DNA of 16,692 nt from CAZODA01 sp964578485 (GTDB taxonomy: Bacteria; Bacteroidota; Bacteroidia; Bacteroidales; Marinilabiliaceae), in the NCBI GenBank assembly GCA_964578485.1, contig CAZODA010000060.1, forward strand, positions 1 to 16,692, read 5' to 3'. The position numbers were made by a program, and so were the translations under genes. Of the stretch, positions 1-6,944 are shown in pieces. Position 1 is the stretch's first letter. Every line of letters starts with the position of its first letter. Under the pieces are notes generated by a model that saw only the letters and a list, made by a program, of their open reading frames with translations, ran no database searches and was not told where the DNA came from.

Positions 1-2
1 TA

Positions 3-116
3 GGGTGGGGAAATCTAATTGCCAAAATATGCGGAAATGAAGTTACTGATTACACAGGCTCAGACAACACTCTATGGTATAGGGCAATAACGCAAATAAG
101 CCCTGGAAGGACGTAA
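3..116 (+). CDS. C-terminal end of an unidentified protein (partial)
   Basis: An open frame enters from the left edge of the window and ends at TAA 114-116, giving 37 residues. They include GNLIAKICGN and YTGSDNTLWYRAI. The composition is that of a real protein tail, with aromatic and glycine-rich spacing reminiscent of small beta domains, but I do not recognise the family. It is the only plus-strand coding piece before the toxin-antitoxin pair at 1267, and it ends just before a palindromic repeat. Because the start lies outside the window, length and function cannot be judged. Confidence 0.3.
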   Translation, partial: GWGNLIAKICGNEVTDYTGSDNTLWYRAITQISPGRT

Positions 117-126
117 GACATTAGCA

Positions 127-185
127 TCCCGCATTCGGCAAGCCTCGCGGGACAGGTTAGGGTGAAGTGAAGCGTAGCCCTATGT
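127..185. repeat. REP-like palindromic repeat
   Basis: TCCCGC (127-132) and GCGGGA (146-151) form an inverted pair. They are followed by GTGAAGTGAAGCGTAGCCC, which can fold back on the preceding TTAGGGT. Related GAGCGAAGCGAAATCCCG-type words occur at 2056-2124 and, on the minus strand, at 15096-15114. The repeat abuts a fragment of a REP-associated transposase, which fits the known pairing of such enzymes with short palindromes. Confidence 0.45.
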
Positions 186-288
186 AAGCTGTTGGATTTA
201 CTGAAAAGGCACCATAGCCATCTTGCCAATAAAAATTTTTATATTCCACTCCTTTAGTCTTAGCCCATTTTGATGAGTGTGATTTTAA
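157..288 (-). pseudogene. REP-associated / IS200-like tyrosine transposase fragment
   Basis: The minus strand encodes LKSHSSKWAKTKG followed by FYWQDGYGAFSV. This is the signature central stretch of Y1 (IS200-like, REP-associated) transposases, which is usually followed by a YI..Q..HH segment. Only 43 residues remain. After NPTAYIG the frame runs into the palindromic repeat and stops at 157-159. The upstream half, including the HUH motif, is absent, and the catalytic tyrosine helix is also lost, so this is a dead remnant. Its 5' side overlaps the end of the small lipoprotein frame at 260-472, meaning the lipoprotein's last residues are read out of transposase DNA. Confidence 0.7.
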
Positions 289-472
289 AGCCTATTAAGA
301 ATAGCACAGAAATAATGCGGTATGAGTATTTCAATAATATTTTAATCATAATCTCTTCTTTTTTAGTTGCTCTTCGGGTCCCTAATTCATCATTATAATC
401 CACCTCTACATGTTTATTAATTCCGCACGAACAAAGTGCAATGCTAATCAGTGTAATAAACAAGTATCTCAT
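260..472 (-). CDS. small putative lipoprotein, possible Rhs immunity remnant
   Basis: The 70-residue frame starts with a clear lipoprotein signal (MRYLFITLISIALCSC, lipobox LCSC). A short polar stretch follows and then a hydrophobic segment, IISVLFLIGFKI. Its start overlaps by about 29 bp the tail of the decayed Rhs-tip gene (stop at 444-446). The two intact Rhs toxins in this window have the same overlap arrangement with their exported neighbours (35 bp each), so an immunity role is a reasonable inference. The last ten or so codons run into the transposase fragment, so the C-terminus is probably not native and the original protein was likely longer. No family was recognised. Confidence 0.45.
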   Translation of the reverse strand: MRYLFITLISIALCSCGINKHVEVDYNDELGTRRATKKEEIMIKILLKYSYRIISVLFLIGFKITLIKMG

Positions 473-775
473 AATTTACCATAGAAGGGGTTAAATTCAT
501 TGAAATATTCATATTTGTTGCTCCGCTATACGTTTCACTATCAAATGGGTCTCTATTCGTTGGATTGTTATAACAGTCGGCCTTGTATGAATTAATAACT
601 GCATTTACCCATTTTCGTTCTCATATTCTTCTTGATAAGAATATCAATCCTTACCATCTGGGTCTATTCTAAAAATAGTGTTGTTCTCCACGGCGATACA
701 TGGTAATAATTTTCAGCATGCGGATCAACCGTATGCCACCTCCCCAGAATCGGGTCATACATTCTTGCTCCGTAA
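444..775 (-). pseudogene. decayed Rhs core tip with short toxin tail
   Basis: The minus strand reads YGARMYDPILGRWHTVDP, then AENYYHVSP, then after a frame change ENNTIFRIDPDGKD. This is the typical Bacteroidota Rhs core end. About 10 bp are missing between VSP and ENN compared with the usual SPYAYVENNP. A TGA replaces the Trp expected after DGKD, and a second frame change precedes a tail containing KWVNAVINSY and SGATNMNISMN that stops at 444. Homology begins abruptly at the TACGGAGC codons near 775, with none of the upstream core. This is a displaced tip, dead in its present form. It overlaps the following lipoprotein start. Confidence 0.75.
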
Positions 776-1266
776 ATCATTCTAATTTACGCAGTTTTAA
801 GAGTTTTCTCTGCTCTAAGATTCAATTCAAAGAACGTTTATTGCTCTTAAAATTAGTGTTTTTTATTGACTTCTATATTGGTTCACTCAAATAAAACATG
901 CAGACTGATTCATAAAGGTTTGCATGGCTGTCTTGCCTGATTGTTGGATGGGCAAATATCTTTGGAATTTTTAATGTCTTTATTAAATTTCTGAATATAT
1001 TATTGTTTGATTAGACAACATTTGTTTTGTATTTTTGTTAGAAAGTTGGTTTAACTGTTGTCTTTTCTGGCATTTATGACACTATTGAGTATTCATTAGA
1101 TTATTAGGTTGGCCATACTAATTTGATGTTAGATAAAGGCATTATCAAAAGAATTAAGAATATTCAATTACTTGGAAAAAGACAAAAGCTATTTGCTTGC
1201 TCTTGTGAATGCCTTTTTAAGGGATTTAAAACCAAACATGTTTACGATATTTAAATACTTACTCTT
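776..1266. other. intergenic region, no supported gene
   Basis: About 490 bp of AT-rich sequence between the Rhs-tip breakpoint and the first toxin-antitoxin pair. A 44-codon plus-strand frame (1123-1257) has no recognisable features. The only element I would mark is a possible promoter at 1006-1037. Confidence 0.5.
1006..1037 (+). promoter_or_regulatory. possible Bacteroidota-type promoter
   Basis: TTTG (1006-1009) and TATTTTTG (1030-1037) match the -33 TTTG / -7 TAnnTTTG pattern with a 20-bp gap. It points toward the toxin-antitoxin pair but is 230 bp from its start codon. Such words arise by chance in AT-rich DNA, so support is weak. Confidence 0.25.
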
Positions 1267-1518
1267 ATGAACGCAAGTACAGCCGAAATAAAAAATTATT
1301 TACATAAGCTCATTGATGAGACCGACGACGGAAGTATTCTCAGTAAGGTACAGGCTTATTTTACCACACTTAAAAGTAAAAACGTTGATTGGTGGGATAC
1401 AATTCCGGACCAGGAAAAGAAAGCTATTAACATTGGTTTGCAACAACTTGAAAATGGCGAGGGGATACCACATGAAGAAGTAAAACGCAAAGTAGATAAA
1501 TTACTTGATAGAAAATGA
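1267..1518 (+). CDS. antitoxin-like protein of a type II TA pair
   Basis: An 83-residue acidic, helix-rich protein. The N-terminus (STAEIKNYLHKLIDETDDGSIL) looks like the dimerisation/DNA-binding part of small 'addiction module' antitoxins. The C-terminal half (ENGEGIPHEEVKRKVDKLL) resembles the toxin-wrapping tail ending in HEEV often seen in Bacteroidota antitoxins. It ends in TGA that overlaps the ATG of the next gene (ATGA, 1515-1518), the translational coupling usual for TA operons. It would neutralise the toxin encoded at 1515-1805 and repress the operon. The assignment rests on motif feel and operon layout, so it is solid as a TA component but not to a named family. Confidence 0.7.
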   Translation: MNASTAEIKNYLHKLIDETDDGSILSKVQAYFTTLKSKNVDWWDTIPDQEKKAINIGLQQLENGEGIPHEEVKRKVDKLLDRK

Positions 1519-1805
1519 TAGAACACCTCATCTTTTGGTCTCCTTTAGCTGAAGAAACATACCTTAAAATAATAAGTGGGATTCTTGATAAATGGACTAT
1601 TAAAGAAGTCGAAGATTTTGAAGCCAAAGTTGAAAGCCTTATTGAAAAACTAAAAACACATAAGCACCTTTGTCCACCTTCCAACAAGCAAAAAAGCCTG
1701 AGGCGTTGTGTTATTGCACCCCAAACTTCTTTAGTCTATCGAATCAAAGATAATATTATTGAGCTTGTCGCTTTTTTTGATAATCGTAGTGAACACAAGT
1801 ATTAA
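1515..1805 (+). CDS. RelE/ParE-superfamily toxin
   Basis: A 96-residue intact protein: an N-terminal strand (HLIFWSPLAEETY), then helices (KIISGILDKWTIKEVEDFEAKV), then a basic strand region (LRRCVIAPQTSLVYRI), then the terminal IIELVAFFDNRSEHKY. This is the RelE/ParE fold order, and VAFFDNR followed by a C-terminal Tyr is a common ending of the ParE-like 'plasmid stabilisation' toxins. The substrate (ribosome-bound mRNA or gyrase) cannot be decided. Coupled by a 4-bp overlap to its antitoxin at 1267. It is one of only two toxin frames among five TA loci in the window that still appear fully open. Confidence 0.75.
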   Translation: MIEHLIFWSPLAEETYLKIISGILDKWTIKEVEDFEAKVESLIEKLKTHKHLCPPSNKQKSLRRCVIAPQTSLVYRIKDNIIELVAFFDNRSEHKY

Positions 1806-2259
1806 AAAACATGAAACAAGTTTTTGTTTTTCAATAATTACAAATCGTCAAAAACCTTTTAATGATTATCACTTAAAAACATATACACATAATACATTGT
1901 CAGTTGGTCATTTTTCTGATAAACTATCATTAAAGAGCACATTTGTAATCGATAACTTCATTTCCCAATATTTTGGTAATTAGATTTCACCACTATAATT
2001 TATAACATATAAGGCCCCAACTGCTCCACTTTTGAAGGGGAGCTGTCCGAAGGTTGAGCGAAGCGAAATCCCGTTTTCAACGGGACAGGTTCCCGCCAAT
2101 TCGGGAGAGCGAAGTGAAATCCCGAAAACCGCGTGAGCGGGAGACGGGAACCAGTCCGAAGGACTGAGGGGTTTCGAGTTTCAATGACGGCTCTTAGTTT
2201 TGTATCAGTAATTAAATTTTAAAACGAAATTTTCTTAAAATCATTAAAGAAAACACCAG
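1806..2259. other. intergenic region holding a composite repeat
   Basis: No gene supported. After the toxin stop the sequence is AT-rich to about 2010. It then switches to a GC-richer composite palindromic repeat (2045-2162) and returns to AT-rich DNA. Confidence 0.5.
2045..2162. repeat. nested REP-like repeat with 9-bp flanking duplication
   Basis: GTCCGAAGG occurs at 2045-2053 and 2154-2162. Between them lie two near-identical 18-bp words, GAGCGAAGCGAAATCCCG (2056-2073) and GAGCGAAGTGAAATCCCG (2107-2124), plus CGGGA/TCCCG palindromes. The outer sequence (GGGGAGCTGTCCGAAGG ... GACTGAGGGGTT) looks like one repeat split by another. The flanking 9-mer may be a target duplication or simply an internal repeat. 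Confidence 0.5.
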
Positions 2260-2469
2260 TCAAACAATTGAAGCTGTCCCACAAGCTTTGCTTTTTTTAA
2301 TGTAACCAAAGCATCCTGCTTTGGGAGAAGACTTGAATCCGGTTTGTGCTACCTTCCTTTTTGTGAGTTTAATACGACCAGGAGCAAATTGTTCAGTTGT
2401 TTTTCCATCTTCCAGATTGAACTTCATAAAGTAAACATAGCTTGTAAACTCGATTATTTTTGTTTGCAT
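2260..2469 (-). CDS. small unidentified ORF next to the insertion site
   Basis: A 69-codon frame (MQTKIIEFTSYVYFMKFN ... GRIKLTKRKV) with many Lys residues and no recognised motif, signal or membrane segment. It lies between the composite repeat and the left end of the integrated element, 87 bp from the att repeat. An overlapping frame at 2393-2581 is almost as long, so this could be noise. I list it only because the stretch is otherwise empty. Confidence 0.15.
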   Translation of the reverse strand: MQTKIIEFTSYVYFMKFNLEDGKTTEQFAPGRIKLTKRKVAQTGFKSSPKAGCFGYIKKSKACGTASIV

Positions 2470-2544
2470 TAAATAGGTGAAATCTCCCCATTATAACCAT
2501 CAGCTTAATAAGTATTGTCTGGAACAGCGTATAAAGTCGGGTTG

Positions 2545-2571
2545 TATATATAACTCTGACGGTTATATATT
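2545..2571. repeat. left attachment site (attL) candidate
   Basis: CTGACGGTTATATATT (2556-2571) recurs exactly at 9447-9462. Here it forms part of an inverted repeat, TATATATAAC (2545-2554) and GTTATATATT (2562-2571), around the 7-bp centre TCTGACG. This is the geometry of a tyrosine-recombinase core site. It bounds the segment that carries the integrase. Confidence 0.7.
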
Positions 2572-2600
2572 TGCACCTCATTATCAGTCTTTTATTCTTT

Positions 2601-2621
2601 GGAGGTACAAATGAGGTACAA
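2601..2621. repeat. left arm-type repeats AGGTACAA x2
   Basis: AGGTACAA occurs at 2603-2610 and 2614-2621 (11 bp apart, about one helical turn), each followed by AT. The same doublet recurs inside the right end at 9299-9306 and 9310-9317. Paired direct repeats just inside both ends of an integrase-carrying element are typical arm-binding sites for the integrase N-terminal domain. Confidence 0.5.
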
Positions 2622-2679
2622 ATAACACTTAAAAGATATGAAATGTGTATGTGCGTATCTAAAATAAGTATTTTCCCTT

Positions 2680-2713
2680 AAAAAATAGTGTACTAAATAA
2701 TATACTATTTTTT
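2680..2713. terminator. bidirectional terminator-like AT hairpin
   Basis: AAAAAATAGT (2680-2689) and ACTATTTTTT (2704-2713) form a perfect 10-bp inverted repeat with a 14-nt loop, giving a U-run on either strand. The stem is almost all A:T, so termination strength is uncertain. It lies downstream of the last element gene (ends 3204) and before the left att site. Confidence 0.35.
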
Positions 2714-2750
2714 TTGGCAAAATAATTATAATAAACCTAAGAGGGAAACA

Positions 2751-3120
2751 GCTTTTTTTGTTGAATTTGTTGAATTTGCATTTCTTAAATAAGCAAGTTT
2801 AAATATATGGTAATGATGGCATGAACAATACATTATTGTTAAATTATGTATTGTTATTGACAAAAAAGTAATGTAATTGAAAGGCTGTATTACATTTTCC
2901 CAAAGATCCCAGTATTATCTTTTAGCTGTGAAGTGCTTTTTTGTCGAGTTTGTCGAATACGTGAATTAATAAATAACGTGTAATCATAGCTTTTTTTGTC
3001 CTATTTGTAACATTTAAAACTCAGTCGGTTTTGTTGAGTTTGTTGAATTCAGAATTCAGCTTTTTTTGTTGGATCTGTCGGATTCAAAACTCAGTCGGTT
3101 TTGTCGAATTCGTCGAATTC
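2751..3120. repeat. array of six 25-30 bp repeats, iteron-like
   Basis: Six related units occur at about 2751-2780, 2935-2961, 2989-3013, 3026-3050, 3059-3085 and 3096-3120. On the minus strand each reads as one or two 9-mers like GAATTCGAC or GAATTCAAC followed by AAAACC or AAAAAAAGC. The last copy is GAATTCGACGAATTCGAC. The units at 3026 and 3096 sit in a larger 70-bp tandem repeat that also shares AAAACTCAGTCGGTTTTGT. A 10-bp inverted repeat, AACAATACAT/ATGTATTGTT (2824-2855), lies among them. Even spacing and variable sequence rule out a CRISPR array. They look like multiple protein-binding sites: replication, packaging or recombination accessory sites. Confidence 0.65.
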
Positions 3121-3203
3121 GCTTAAGGTGTTACTCCGGTTGATAGACTTGCGCATAAATCAAACATTTATCAACTTTGTTCAAATAATCTTTTGTAAAT
3201 AAT

Positions 3204-3512
3204 TCAAAGATCTATTCTACAATGCAGGTTATAATACTCGGTATGACCTTTACCGGGCTTAATTTTTATACCCTCAATACGTCTTGCGGCCTCTTTAAAA
3301 GCATCATGTCTTATACGGGTCATAGTAAATAATCCTACGTTCCTTCTGTACTGAAAACTCGAATTTTCTAAATTAATGTGTTCCACAATAGAGGTGTATT
3401 TTTTCAACCACTCTACACTCAATTCAACCTGCTGGTCATATTCTCTTATTCTCCTACCTCTGGAATCCCAGCCCGTATAAAACGGATTTTTACGTGTTTC
3501 TCCTTTTCTCAT
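3204..3512 (-). CDS. small basic protein of the integrated element, function unknown
   Basis: 102 residues, strongly basic at the N-terminus (MRKGETRKNPFYTGWDSRGRRIREY). A central amphipathic helix region is followed by TRIRHDAFKEAARRIEGIKI and a KPGKGHTEYY segment. No signal peptide or membrane span is seen. The Arg/Lys richness and position on the far side of the origin candidate suggest a DNA- or RNA-binding accessory factor, but I do not recognise the family. It is the last gene of the element in transcription order, separated from the primase gene by the 470-bp iteron region, so it probably has its own promoter or depends on read-through. It carries no relaxase-type HUH or catalytic-Tyr motif that I can identify. 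Confidence 0.6.
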   Translation of the reverse strand: MRKGETRKNPFYTGWDSRGRRIREYDQQVELSVEWLKKYTSIVEHINLENSSFQYRRNVGLFTMTRIRHDAFKEAARRIEGIKIKPGKGHTEYYNLHCRIDL

Positions 3513-3597
3513 TTTTCTATTCTTTTAATTATATAACTTTCTTTTAATCAAACTGTTAAGCGAAACTAAAAAAAACAGTCATCATTTATTTTAGCTG

Positions 3598-3711
3598 GTT
3601 ACAACCTTAACTATCTGTGTATCAAAGCTTTTTACCTCTGGTTACAACCTGTTACAACCTCGGTTACAACCTAAGTTGTTGATATTCAGCTTGGTGACAA
3701 CCGTTACAACC
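3598..3711. repeat. left iteron array (GTTACAACC)
   Basis: GTTACAACC occurs exactly at 3598-3606, 3641-3649, 3651-3659, 3663-3671 and 3703-3711, with one variant GTGACAACC at 3694-3702. This is the reverse complement of the right array. ACAACCTTAACTATCTG (3601-3617) mirrors the CAGGTAGTTAAGGTTGT block of the right array. Confidence 0.8.
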
Positions 3712-3838
3712 TAAACGCACATTAATATTATATAAAATTCTTTTTTACTATTATTATGTTTAATACACACTATATTTTAACTCCTATCTAACATAATATT
3801 ATCATTTTTTACTTTTATTCTCTTATGATATATAAATA
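3712..3838. other. AT-rich core of the candidate replication origin
   Basis: 127 bp between the two inverted iteron arrays, roughly 15% G+C by eye, with long A/T runs. No frame is open through it. Position and composition fit a DNA-unwinding element. Confidence 0.6.
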
Positions 3839-3977
3839 GGTTGTAACGGTTGTAACAGTCATTGATAATCAGGTAGTTAAGGTTGTCTTAGGTTGTAACC
3901 AGGTTGTAACCAGGTTGTAACAGTCATTGATAATCAGGTAGTTAAGGTTGTCTTAGGTTGTAACCAGGTTGTAACCA
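3839..3977. repeat. right iteron array (GGTTGTAAC) with perfect 65-bp tandem repeat
   Basis: GGTTGTAAC occurs exactly at 3839, 3848, 3891, 3902, 3913, 3956 and 3967 (seven 9-mers), with GGTTGTCTT variants at 3881 and 3946. Segments 3848-3912 and 3913-3977 are identical over 65 bp, implying recent duplication or active homogenisation. The spacing of 11 bp between neighbours in a triplet puts them on one face of the helix. The array ends 5 bp from the primase-helicase stop codon (3982-3984). Confidence 0.85.
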
Positions 3978-3981
3978 TGGA

Positions 3982-6582
3982 TTAAAAAGGTAAATCATCT
4001 ATATTTTCACTACTATCATCATCAATTGAAAGATCAGTTTTTATTTTCCAACTCCTGGTTTTTTGTTCATACGATATACCCAAATTATGATATTCTATAT
4101 AAGGTTCAATAAATTTTCTTGCATTGTTCCTGTGAAAAATTCTTTCTCTTATAGAATAATTTTCATGTTCATTTAAAAAGTCTTGTACTGTAAAACTCCC
4201 TTTGTTCAGCATCTCTTTAAAACATCTTTCAAATTCAGTAAGTAAAGCATCATCTGAAAAATAAGCATTGTAGTTATCTGCTTTTTTGTCGTATTCAATT
4301 CTTTGCAATCCCTTACTAAGGAATTCAATAACACATTTGATTAAAAACTCATAAAACAATTGCCATTGCTCCGTATCCCATTCAGAAAAAAAGTTTCTCT
4401 TATAAACTGAAACAGGGGTGTTTTCAAAGTCCCAGTAATTAGAAAATTTCAGTTCTACAAAACGCCTGTTAATTGATACCTCTTCTTTGTTGTAACGAAA
4501 TACGTAGTTTGTGGTTATCACAATTTTCGGAGCATCTTTTTTATTAATAGACCAGACGTCTTTGCCTTTTTGCTCTACTGCTACATCTCCCGTTATTTGA
4601 GTAAAAAGATCATGATATTTAAACCCAGCAGGTGCATCATCTATAATATATAAACTATCTGATTTTTCTAAGTGTGCAAATGTATGTCTATAACTTAGGT
4701 CAACCTCTTTACCGCCTCTTTTTTTATGTTTTAAAACTTTGGTTAAAGCATCTGTAATCAAAGTTTTACCACGTCCACCCTTTAGGTTTTTACCGTCTGC
4801 TCCCTCATCTGTGAACACAATTGCTGGTGATTCAGCCTCATCTTTGTAATCACTGATTAAGTAACCAATCGTTGAGTAAATGGCTGATATTTTCTGTTTT
4901 TCCTCTTTTGTGAATTTATCACCTTCTTTAACCTCTCTGTTAATGATCGCACGAATAACAAAATTTTCAAAATCACCCATTTTGTGGTTGCCACTATGTA
5001 AGTCAAAATCAAAATTATGATCTAAACTTTCAATACCTTCAGAGAAAAATTTAATCTCATCGCTGGTATAATCAATTCGTTCAAGCCTGGTTTTTACCTC
5101 ATCACCTTCTTTGTACTTCGAAATTTTAGCAACTCCATTTTTAAAAGGAATATAAACACTGTCTTTTGTATCTCTATTAAACTCATACGGCTTGCTTTTT
5201 AGTAGTTTAAAACTATTTATGATCTTATGATCATTCGCAATTAAAGTTGCTTCTATTTCCTGTCTTTTCCCCTCGTGTTCAGGCTTAATACAACTACTTA
5301 AATAAGATGTGGTTTCAGTTTTGTGATTATGCTTTTTAAGTATCTTATTTTTATTTTTTACAATAATAATACTGTCATTCCCTGGTTCGTTAATTCTGAT
5401 AAACCCCTCTCTTTCATAAAATTCAGCAAGCCGCGAAGGTGAAATTTTATAATCATTTGAATAAAAATTAAGATCAGTATCAGTTTTATCAAATTCAAGT
5501 GTTTCATCAGTATCAGAAAATGATGGGGTGAAATCACCATAACCCAGGGATATTAAACGCGCTCTTGCTTGCTTCATATCATTGGAACATTCCAGAACTG
5601 CAAAAACCTGTGAAGGGTTATAAGATTCACTCGCTGTAAATTCTGTTCCATCTGTAAACACATGAAAAAGATTATCTGATTTTCTAAGATCACCGGAAAT
5701 GTCTGTTTTTTTCCCGGGCCTGGTAAGTCTGATATTACCGGTGTCATTTGAAAATTCTTTCCAGCCGTGTCGTTTTAACAGGCCTAAAACATCACCCTGT
5801 TTATTATAGTCATCAAAGGGTGAATGGATCTGATTTTTGGGCTTTTTGTCTCTTTTTAATGGTTTTGGTGCTGGTGTTCGTGGTGCCTCTCTTTGAGGCT
5901 CTAAACACGTTTTTTCCTCCTGCTTATCCCAGTATTCATTTAATCTTTTATACTCATATTCTGAATTCAAATAAATACCCGGATCGTAAGAAACAAAACA
6001 TGCCCTGGCTATATCTTTACCGCTCTGATCTGCATTTAAACCCAGCTCTTTACTTGCGAATCGTAGGTACATCTCAAAATTTCGCTCGTGATTTTCAGCC
6101 GTATCAGAAGGAATAACCCACTTTAAACCATTCCCAGAAGGTGAAGTAAAAAGCAATACTGTATCTACGCTTGTCTGATTCAGTATTTTTTGTTTTGCCT
6201 CATCAACGGAGGTTAAATCATCAAAATCAATACAGATCAGCCCTGAATAATTTATCAATGCATCTTTTTTGCGCTGGCTGAATGTTCCTGAAAAAGTGAA
6301 GTAACTTAATTCATTGCCTTTTATCTGGCTACGCGCGCCATCGTCTGCTTGCCCTCTTAATCTTTCAATTACTGGTTTTAAAATATCACCTTTTATTGCG
6401 TTAAACGCTTCTTTTACGGTGATATCCCTAAGGGGTGAAGTGTTTCTTATCGGAGGTTTAAAGTACGAAAATAACCCTTCTTTTTGTGGTTTATTTTCAG
6501 TATCTTGCCCTTGTCCTTTATGGAAAGAAGGGCTGGCATTTACAATATTATTGTTGTTCATGTCAGTCCTTCTTTTAATCAT
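3982..6582 (-). CDS. VirE_N-type primase fused to superfamily 3 helicase (replicase)
   Basis: 866 residues. Positions about 35-210 match the BT4734/VirE N-terminal domain, an archaeo-eukaryotic primase-like fold. The metal motif is IDFDD (118-122), followed by SPSGNGLKW (147-155) and RACFVSYDP (193-201). A basic linker (230-255) leads to a middle region with YNPSQVFAVLE and ARLISLGYG, as in phage-type primases. The C-terminal SF3 ATPase shows Walker A GGRGKT (602-607), Walker B LYIIDD (644-649), sensor TTN (690-692) and an arginine-finger candidate, NRR (705-707). It would prime and unwind DNA at the adjacent iterons, whose array abuts its stop codon. It overlaps the HTH gene by 8 bp, so the two are translationally coupled. 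Met8 is an alternative start. Origin recognition by this protein is an inference. Confidence 0.9.
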   Translation of the reverse strand: MIKRRTDMNNNNIVNASPSFHKGQGQDTENKPQKEGLFSYFKPPIRNTSPLRDITVKEAFNAIKGDILKPVIERLRGQADDGARSQIKGNELSYFTFSGTFSQRKKDALINYSGLICIDFDDLTSVDEAKQKILNQTSVDTVLLFTSPSGNGLKWVIPSDTAENHERNFEMYLRFASKELGLNADQSGKDIARACFVSYDPGIYLNSEYEYKRLNEYWDKQEEKTCLEPQREAPRTPAPKPLKRDKKPKNQIHSPFDDYNKQGDVLGLLKRHGWKEFSNDTGNIRLTRPGKKTDISGDLRKSDNLFHVFTDGTEFTASESYNPSQVFAVLECSNDMKQARARLISLGYGDFTPSFSDTDETLEFDKTDTDLNFYSNDYKISPSRLAEFYEREGFIRINEPGNDSIIIVKNKNKILKKHNHKTETTSYLSSCIKPEHEGKRQEIEATLIANDHKIINSFKLLKSKPYEFNRDTKDSVYIPFKNGVAKISKYKEGDEVKTRLERIDYTSDEIKFFSEGIESLDHNFDFDLHSGNHKMGDFENFVIRAIINREVKEGDKFTKEEKQKISAIYSTIGYLISDYKDEAESPAIVFTDEGADGKNLKGGRGKTLITDALTKVLKHKKRGGKEVDLSYRHTFAHLEKSDSLYIIDDAPAGFKYHDLFTQITGDVAVEQKGKDVWSINKKDAPKIVITTNYVFRYNKEEVSINRRFVELKFSNYWDFENTPVSVYKRNFFSEWDTEQWQLFYEFLIKCVIEFLSKGLQRIEYDKKADNYNAYFSDDALLTEFERCFKEMLNKGSFTVQDFLNEHENYSIRERIFHRNNARKFIEPYIEYHNLGISYEQKTRSWKIKTDLSIDDDSSENIDDLPF

Positions 6583-6907
6583 TAATATATGAATTTACTT
6601 CGCTCTCAATATCTGTCAGTGATTTTTTACGCCCTTCTTTCACATACTCCATTAATTCAGTATTAGAAAAATACAGACGTTTACCACGCTTCATTACTGG
6701 TAATTCACCCCGTGAGACTTTACTATACATAGTAGGCACGGTTAAATTTAAAAATTCTCCTGCCTCTTTTACAGTTAAAAGTTTTTCTTTTAATGGCTCT
6801 GGTGCTGGCTGGTCCTGTTTGTCAAGTAACAAGCGTTTTAACTCACTTACTTCTCTTGTTAGTATTGTTACAGCTTCAGGTAGCTTTTCGAAAGTTAAAT
6901 TTTCCAT
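6575..6907 (-). CDS. AlpA/excisionase-like helix-turn-helix protein
   Basis: 110 residues. A short coiled coil (about 8-30, LTREVSELKRLLLDK) precedes a MerR/excisionase-type winged helix (43-90): LLTVKEAGEFLNLTVPTMY, then SKVSRGELPV, then KRGKRLYFSN. This is the classic helix-turn-helix 17 pattern of excisionases and AlpA regulators. It would bend DNA at the att sites and/or control replication genes. It is cotranscribed with the primase-helicase, overlapping it by 8 bp. Its start codon lies in one arm of a perfect 10-bp inverted repeat (6904-6939), and two copies of ATGGGTTTTATGG lie upstream, so autoregulation is plausible. Whether it acts as Xis or as a transcription factor cannot be told from sequence. 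Confidence 0.85.
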   Translation of the reverse strand: MENLTFEKLPEAVTILTREVSELKRLLLDKQDQPAPEPLKEKLLTVKEAGEFLNLTVPTMYSKVSRGELPVMKRGKRLYFSNTELMEYVKEGRKKSLTDIESEVNSYIND

Positions 6908-6939
6908 TGCAAAACATTTTTGGTTATTATTTGCAATGG
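6904..6939 (-). promoter_or_regulatory. inverted repeat enclosing the HTH gene start codon
   Basis: CCATTGCAAA (6904-6913) and TTTGCAATGG (6930-6939) are perfectly complementary 10-mers 16 bp apart. The ATG (6907-6905) sits in one arm. As DNA it is a dyad operator candidate. As RNA the stem would bury the start codon and the presumed ribosome entry region. Confidence 0.55.
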
Positions 6940-6944
6940 TAGAT

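Noticed and set aside
1123..1257. 44-codon plus-strand ORF before the first TA pair
   Set aside because: No motif, no plausible coupling and a length expected by chance in AT-rich DNA.
2556..2571. tRNA gene as integration target
   Set aside because: The att repeat is AT-rich and short, and no cloverleaf or T-loop sequence (GGTTCGAATC-like) lies beside it.
2824..2855. Separate rho-independent terminator at the AACAATACAT dyad
   Set aside because: The stem is AT-rich, lacks a following T-run and lies within the repeat array; it is more likely part of a binding-site region.
2751..3977. CRISPR array
   Set aside because: The repeats are 9-mers or degenerate 25-30 bp units in uneven spacing and in both orientations, spacers are themselves repeated (65-bp tandem), and no cas genes are present. 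An origin or binding-site array explains them better.
5748..6116. Plus-strand frames opposite the primase-helicase, HTH and integrase genes (also 6314-6592, 7377-7559, 8872-9153)
   Set aside because: They are antisense shadows of well-supported genes. Their products show no domain and some simply mirror the hexamer repeats.
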